DNA of 6,110 nt, from the NCBI GenBank assembly GCA_937892105.1, contig CALAUZ010000371.1:1-6110 (forward strand), read 5' to 3'. The notes under the pieces are model-generated. The model saw only the letters and a list, made by a program, of their open reading frames with translations. It was not told where the DNA came from and did not search any database. This DNA is from an uncultured Fretibacterium sp. (GTDB taxonomy: Bacteria; Synergistota; Synergistia; Synergistales; Aminobacteriaceae). Made by a program: the position numbers and the translations under genes. This document shows, piece by piece, positions 4,636-6,110 of this stretch (position 1 is its first letter; every line of letters begins with the position of its first letter).

Positions 4636-6110
4636 ATGTTATTCAAGTTGTTCGGCAGTAAAAAACAGGAAGAACCTAAACCCTCATCACCAGCACCAGA
4701 AACGAAACAGGAGGCAGAAATTTCAATGTCAGGAAAGAAATATGTAGCTGCAATAGATCAGGGCACTACAAGCACCCGTTGCATGTTATTCACGAAGGAC
4801 GGAAGACCCGCAGGCTCGTACCAGATGGAGCATGAGCAGATATTCCCGCATCCAGGCTGGGTTGAGCATAACGCGATGGAAATCTGGAGCAGAACTCAGG
4901 ACGTAATCAGGGGCGCACTCGCAGCAGTAAACGCGTCCCCAGACGAGATAGCCGCAGTAGGTATCACAAACCAGCGAGAGACAACAGTAGTCTGGGAGAA
5001 GGCAACAGGCAAGCCCATATACAACGCGATTGTCTGGCAGTGTACGAGGACTCAGGATTTCTGCGCTGAATGGCTGAAGAAGCCCGGCTGGGGTCAGAAC
5101 GAGAAGGGTGAAGGCAAGGTCAAGGACATCACAGGACTGCTCATTAACCCCTACTTCTCCGGAACAAAGATACGCTGGATACTCGACAATGTTCCCGGCG
5201 CACGCGAAAAGGCAGAGAAAGGCGAACTTCTTTTCGGAAACACTGATACATGGCTCATCTGGAATTTGACCGGCGGCCCCAACGGCGGTGTACACGTAAC
5301 GGACGTTTCCAACGCTTCACGTACCCTTCTCATGAACATTGCAACATGCGAATGGGACAAGACGATGATGGACGAGCTTCAAGTTCCCGCTTCAATGCTG
5401 CCAAAGATTATGCCTTCAAGCTCAGTTTACGGAATGACGGCGAAAAGCGGGCCTTTCGGGGCAGAGATACCCGTTGCAGGAGACTTGGGCGACCAGCAGG
5501 CGGCATTATTCGGACAGGCTTGCTTGAGCGAGGGCGAGGCAAAGAACACCTATGGTACAGGCTGCTTCATGCTAATGAACATTGGGGACAAGCCAATACC
5601 GTCAAAGAATGGACTTCTTACAACAGCATTCTACTCACGCGAGAAAGGCAAGTGCTACTACGCTCTTGAAGGCTCAATAGCCATTGCAGGAGCTGCGATA
5701 CAGTGGCTCAGGGACAACCTCAAAATGGTAGATGACGCGCCTGTAACAGAATACTATGCCGGCAAGGTCAAGGACTCTGCTGGAATATACTTTGTACCTG
5801 CTTTCTCAGGGTTATTCGCGCCTTACTGGGACATGACGGCAAGGGGAGCAATCGTAGGGTTGACACGTTACGTGAGGAAAGAGCATATCATCAGGGCAAC
5901 GCTTGAGAGCCTCTGCTACCAGACGCGTGATGTCATCGAGGCAATGGAGAAGGACAGCGGAAAGAAGCTGGCGGCATTGAAGGTTGACGGCGGTGCAGTC
6001 GTGAACAACCTGTTGATGCAGTTGCAGGCAGATATTCTCGGTGCAGATGTTGTTCGCCCTGTCGTGAACGAGACTACGGCACTTGGTGCGGCATATGCGG
6101 CAGGTCTTGC
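4636..6110 (+). CDS. glpK: Glycerol kinase, C-terminus cut by window edge
   Basis: GlpK is a cytoplasmic FGGY-family kinase that phosphorylates glycerol to sn-glycerol 3-phosphate, trapping what GlpF admits. The frame is open from 4636 to the window edge (491 codons visible). By comparison with E. coli GlpK (about 500 residues) about 60-75 residues are missing. In long-form numbering, [10 protein letters not shown] (39-48) is the phosphate-binding loop. GITNQRETT (110-118) provides the glycerol-binding Arg-Glu, and NPYFSGTK includes the glycerol-binding Tyr. [13 protein letters not shown] (282-294) carries the catalytic Asp286, and KNTYGTGCF is the second phosphate loop. The part before the edge ends with [10 protein letters not shown]. 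Two starts are credible: ATG 4636 with GAGGAG 8 nt upstream, and ATG 4726 with AGGAGG 11 nt upstream. The second gives the conventional N-terminus [13 protein letters not shown]. The segment where PTS-regulated GlpKs of Gram-positive bacteria carry a phosphorylatable His reads AKSGPFG, without His. Confidence 0.95.
   Translation, partial: MLFKLFGSKKQEEPKPSSPAPETKQEAEISMSGKKYVAAIDQGTTSTRCMLFTKDGRPAGSYQMEHEQIFPHPGWVEHNAMEIWSRTQDVIRGALAAVNASPDEIAAVGITNQRETTVVWEKATGKPIYNAIVWQCTRTQDFCAEWLKKPGWGQNEKGEGKVKDITGLLINPYFSGTKIRWILDNVPGAREKAEKGELLFGNTDTWLIWNLTGGPNGGVHVTDVSNASRTLLMNIATCEWDKTMMDELQVPASMLPKIMPSSSVYGMTAKSGPFGAEIPVAGDLGDQQAALFGQACLSEGEAKNTYGTGCFMLMNIGDKPIPSKNGLLTTAFYSREKGKCYYALEGSIAIAGAAIQWLRDNLKMVDDAPVTEYYAGKVKDSAGIYFVPAFSGLFAPYWDMTARGAIVGLTRYVRKEHIIRATLESLCYQTRDVIEAMEKDSGKKLAALKVDGGAVVNNLLMQLQADILGADVVRPVVNETTALGAAYAAGL
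4709..4714 (+). promoter_or_regulatory. Second, internal Shine-Dalgarno site of glpK (short form)
   Basis: AGGAGG lies 11 nt before the in-frame ATG at 4726. It would start the protein where GlpK homologues normally begin ([13 protein letters not shown]). It encodes part of KQEA in the longer reading, so the site can be coding and a ribosome binding site at once. Confidence 0.65.

Noticed and set aside
4786..5295. A 169-codon minus-strand open frame with many Cys and Leu residues
   Set aside because: It lies fully antisense to glpK, whose plus-strand frame is unmistakable. The odd composition is what an antisense shadow of a coding gene gives.
5250..5669. A 139-codon plus-strand frame inside glpK
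   Set aside because: It is an alternate-frame shadow of glpK, rich in Arg and without recognisable motifs.
1..6110. CRISPR arrays, toxin-antitoxin pairs, defence genes, IS ends
   Set aside because: No regularly spaced repeats longer than about 10 bp, no transposase frame and no small two-gene toxin module were seen on either strand.

Overview
The window looks like a bacterial chromosome segment of moderate GC content. It has two parts: the degraded end of an integrative element at a tRNA gene (about 1-1543), and ordinary chromosomal metabolism to its right (about 1544-6110). The organism cannot be fixed from the sequence. An anaerobic, fermentative bacterium, perhaps Synergistota or a Clostridia-like lineage, would fit the apparently pyrophosphate-type phosphofructokinase, the Frm2/CinD-like nitroreductase and the glpFK pair. 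That is an impression from protein style, not a demonstration. Base composition differs along the window: by hand count, 181-240 in the transporter fragment is 38% GC, while 4801-4860 in glpK is 60%.

Left region (1-1543). A MATE-family transporter gene on the plus strand stops matching its family after about 170 residues. It runs directly into the 3' end of a P4-type (DUF4102 arm domain) tyrosine integrase gene on the minus strand, which lacks its catalytic C-terminus. Both genes are broken at the same point, near 620-630. The integrase starts 185 bp downstream of the 3' end of a tRNA-Ala(CGC) gene, in the same orientation, which is the classic layout of an island integrated into a tRNA 3' end. 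The spacer between them holds a rho-independent-type hairpin and two families of short repeats, likely integrase or excisionase binding sites or an autoregulatory operator.

Middle region (1544-3594, all minus strand). Transcription runs from a Frm2/CinD-like nitroreductase gene, across 79 bp, to a phosphofructokinase gene (pfp) whose active-site residues predict PPi rather than ATP as phosphoryl donor. pfp ends at a GC-rich hairpin. The -35 box of the tRNA-Ala promoter begins almost at the base of that hairpin.

Right region (3595-6110, plus strand). A 232-bp divergent intergenic region holds an inverted repeat and a foldable leader. It precedes glpF (glycerol facilitator) and glpK (glycerol kinase, cut by the window edge), which form an uptake-and-trapping operon: GlpF admits glycerol and GlpK phosphorylates it to sn-glycerol 3-phosphate. 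glpK has two in-frame start codons, each with a strong Shine-Dalgarno sequence, separated by a 30-residue charged and proline-rich extension. No defence system, CRISPR array or clearly new multi-gene system was found. The most notable points are the reciprocal MATE/integrase truncation, the dual glpK start, the atypical PFK active site and the possible glpF leader structure.
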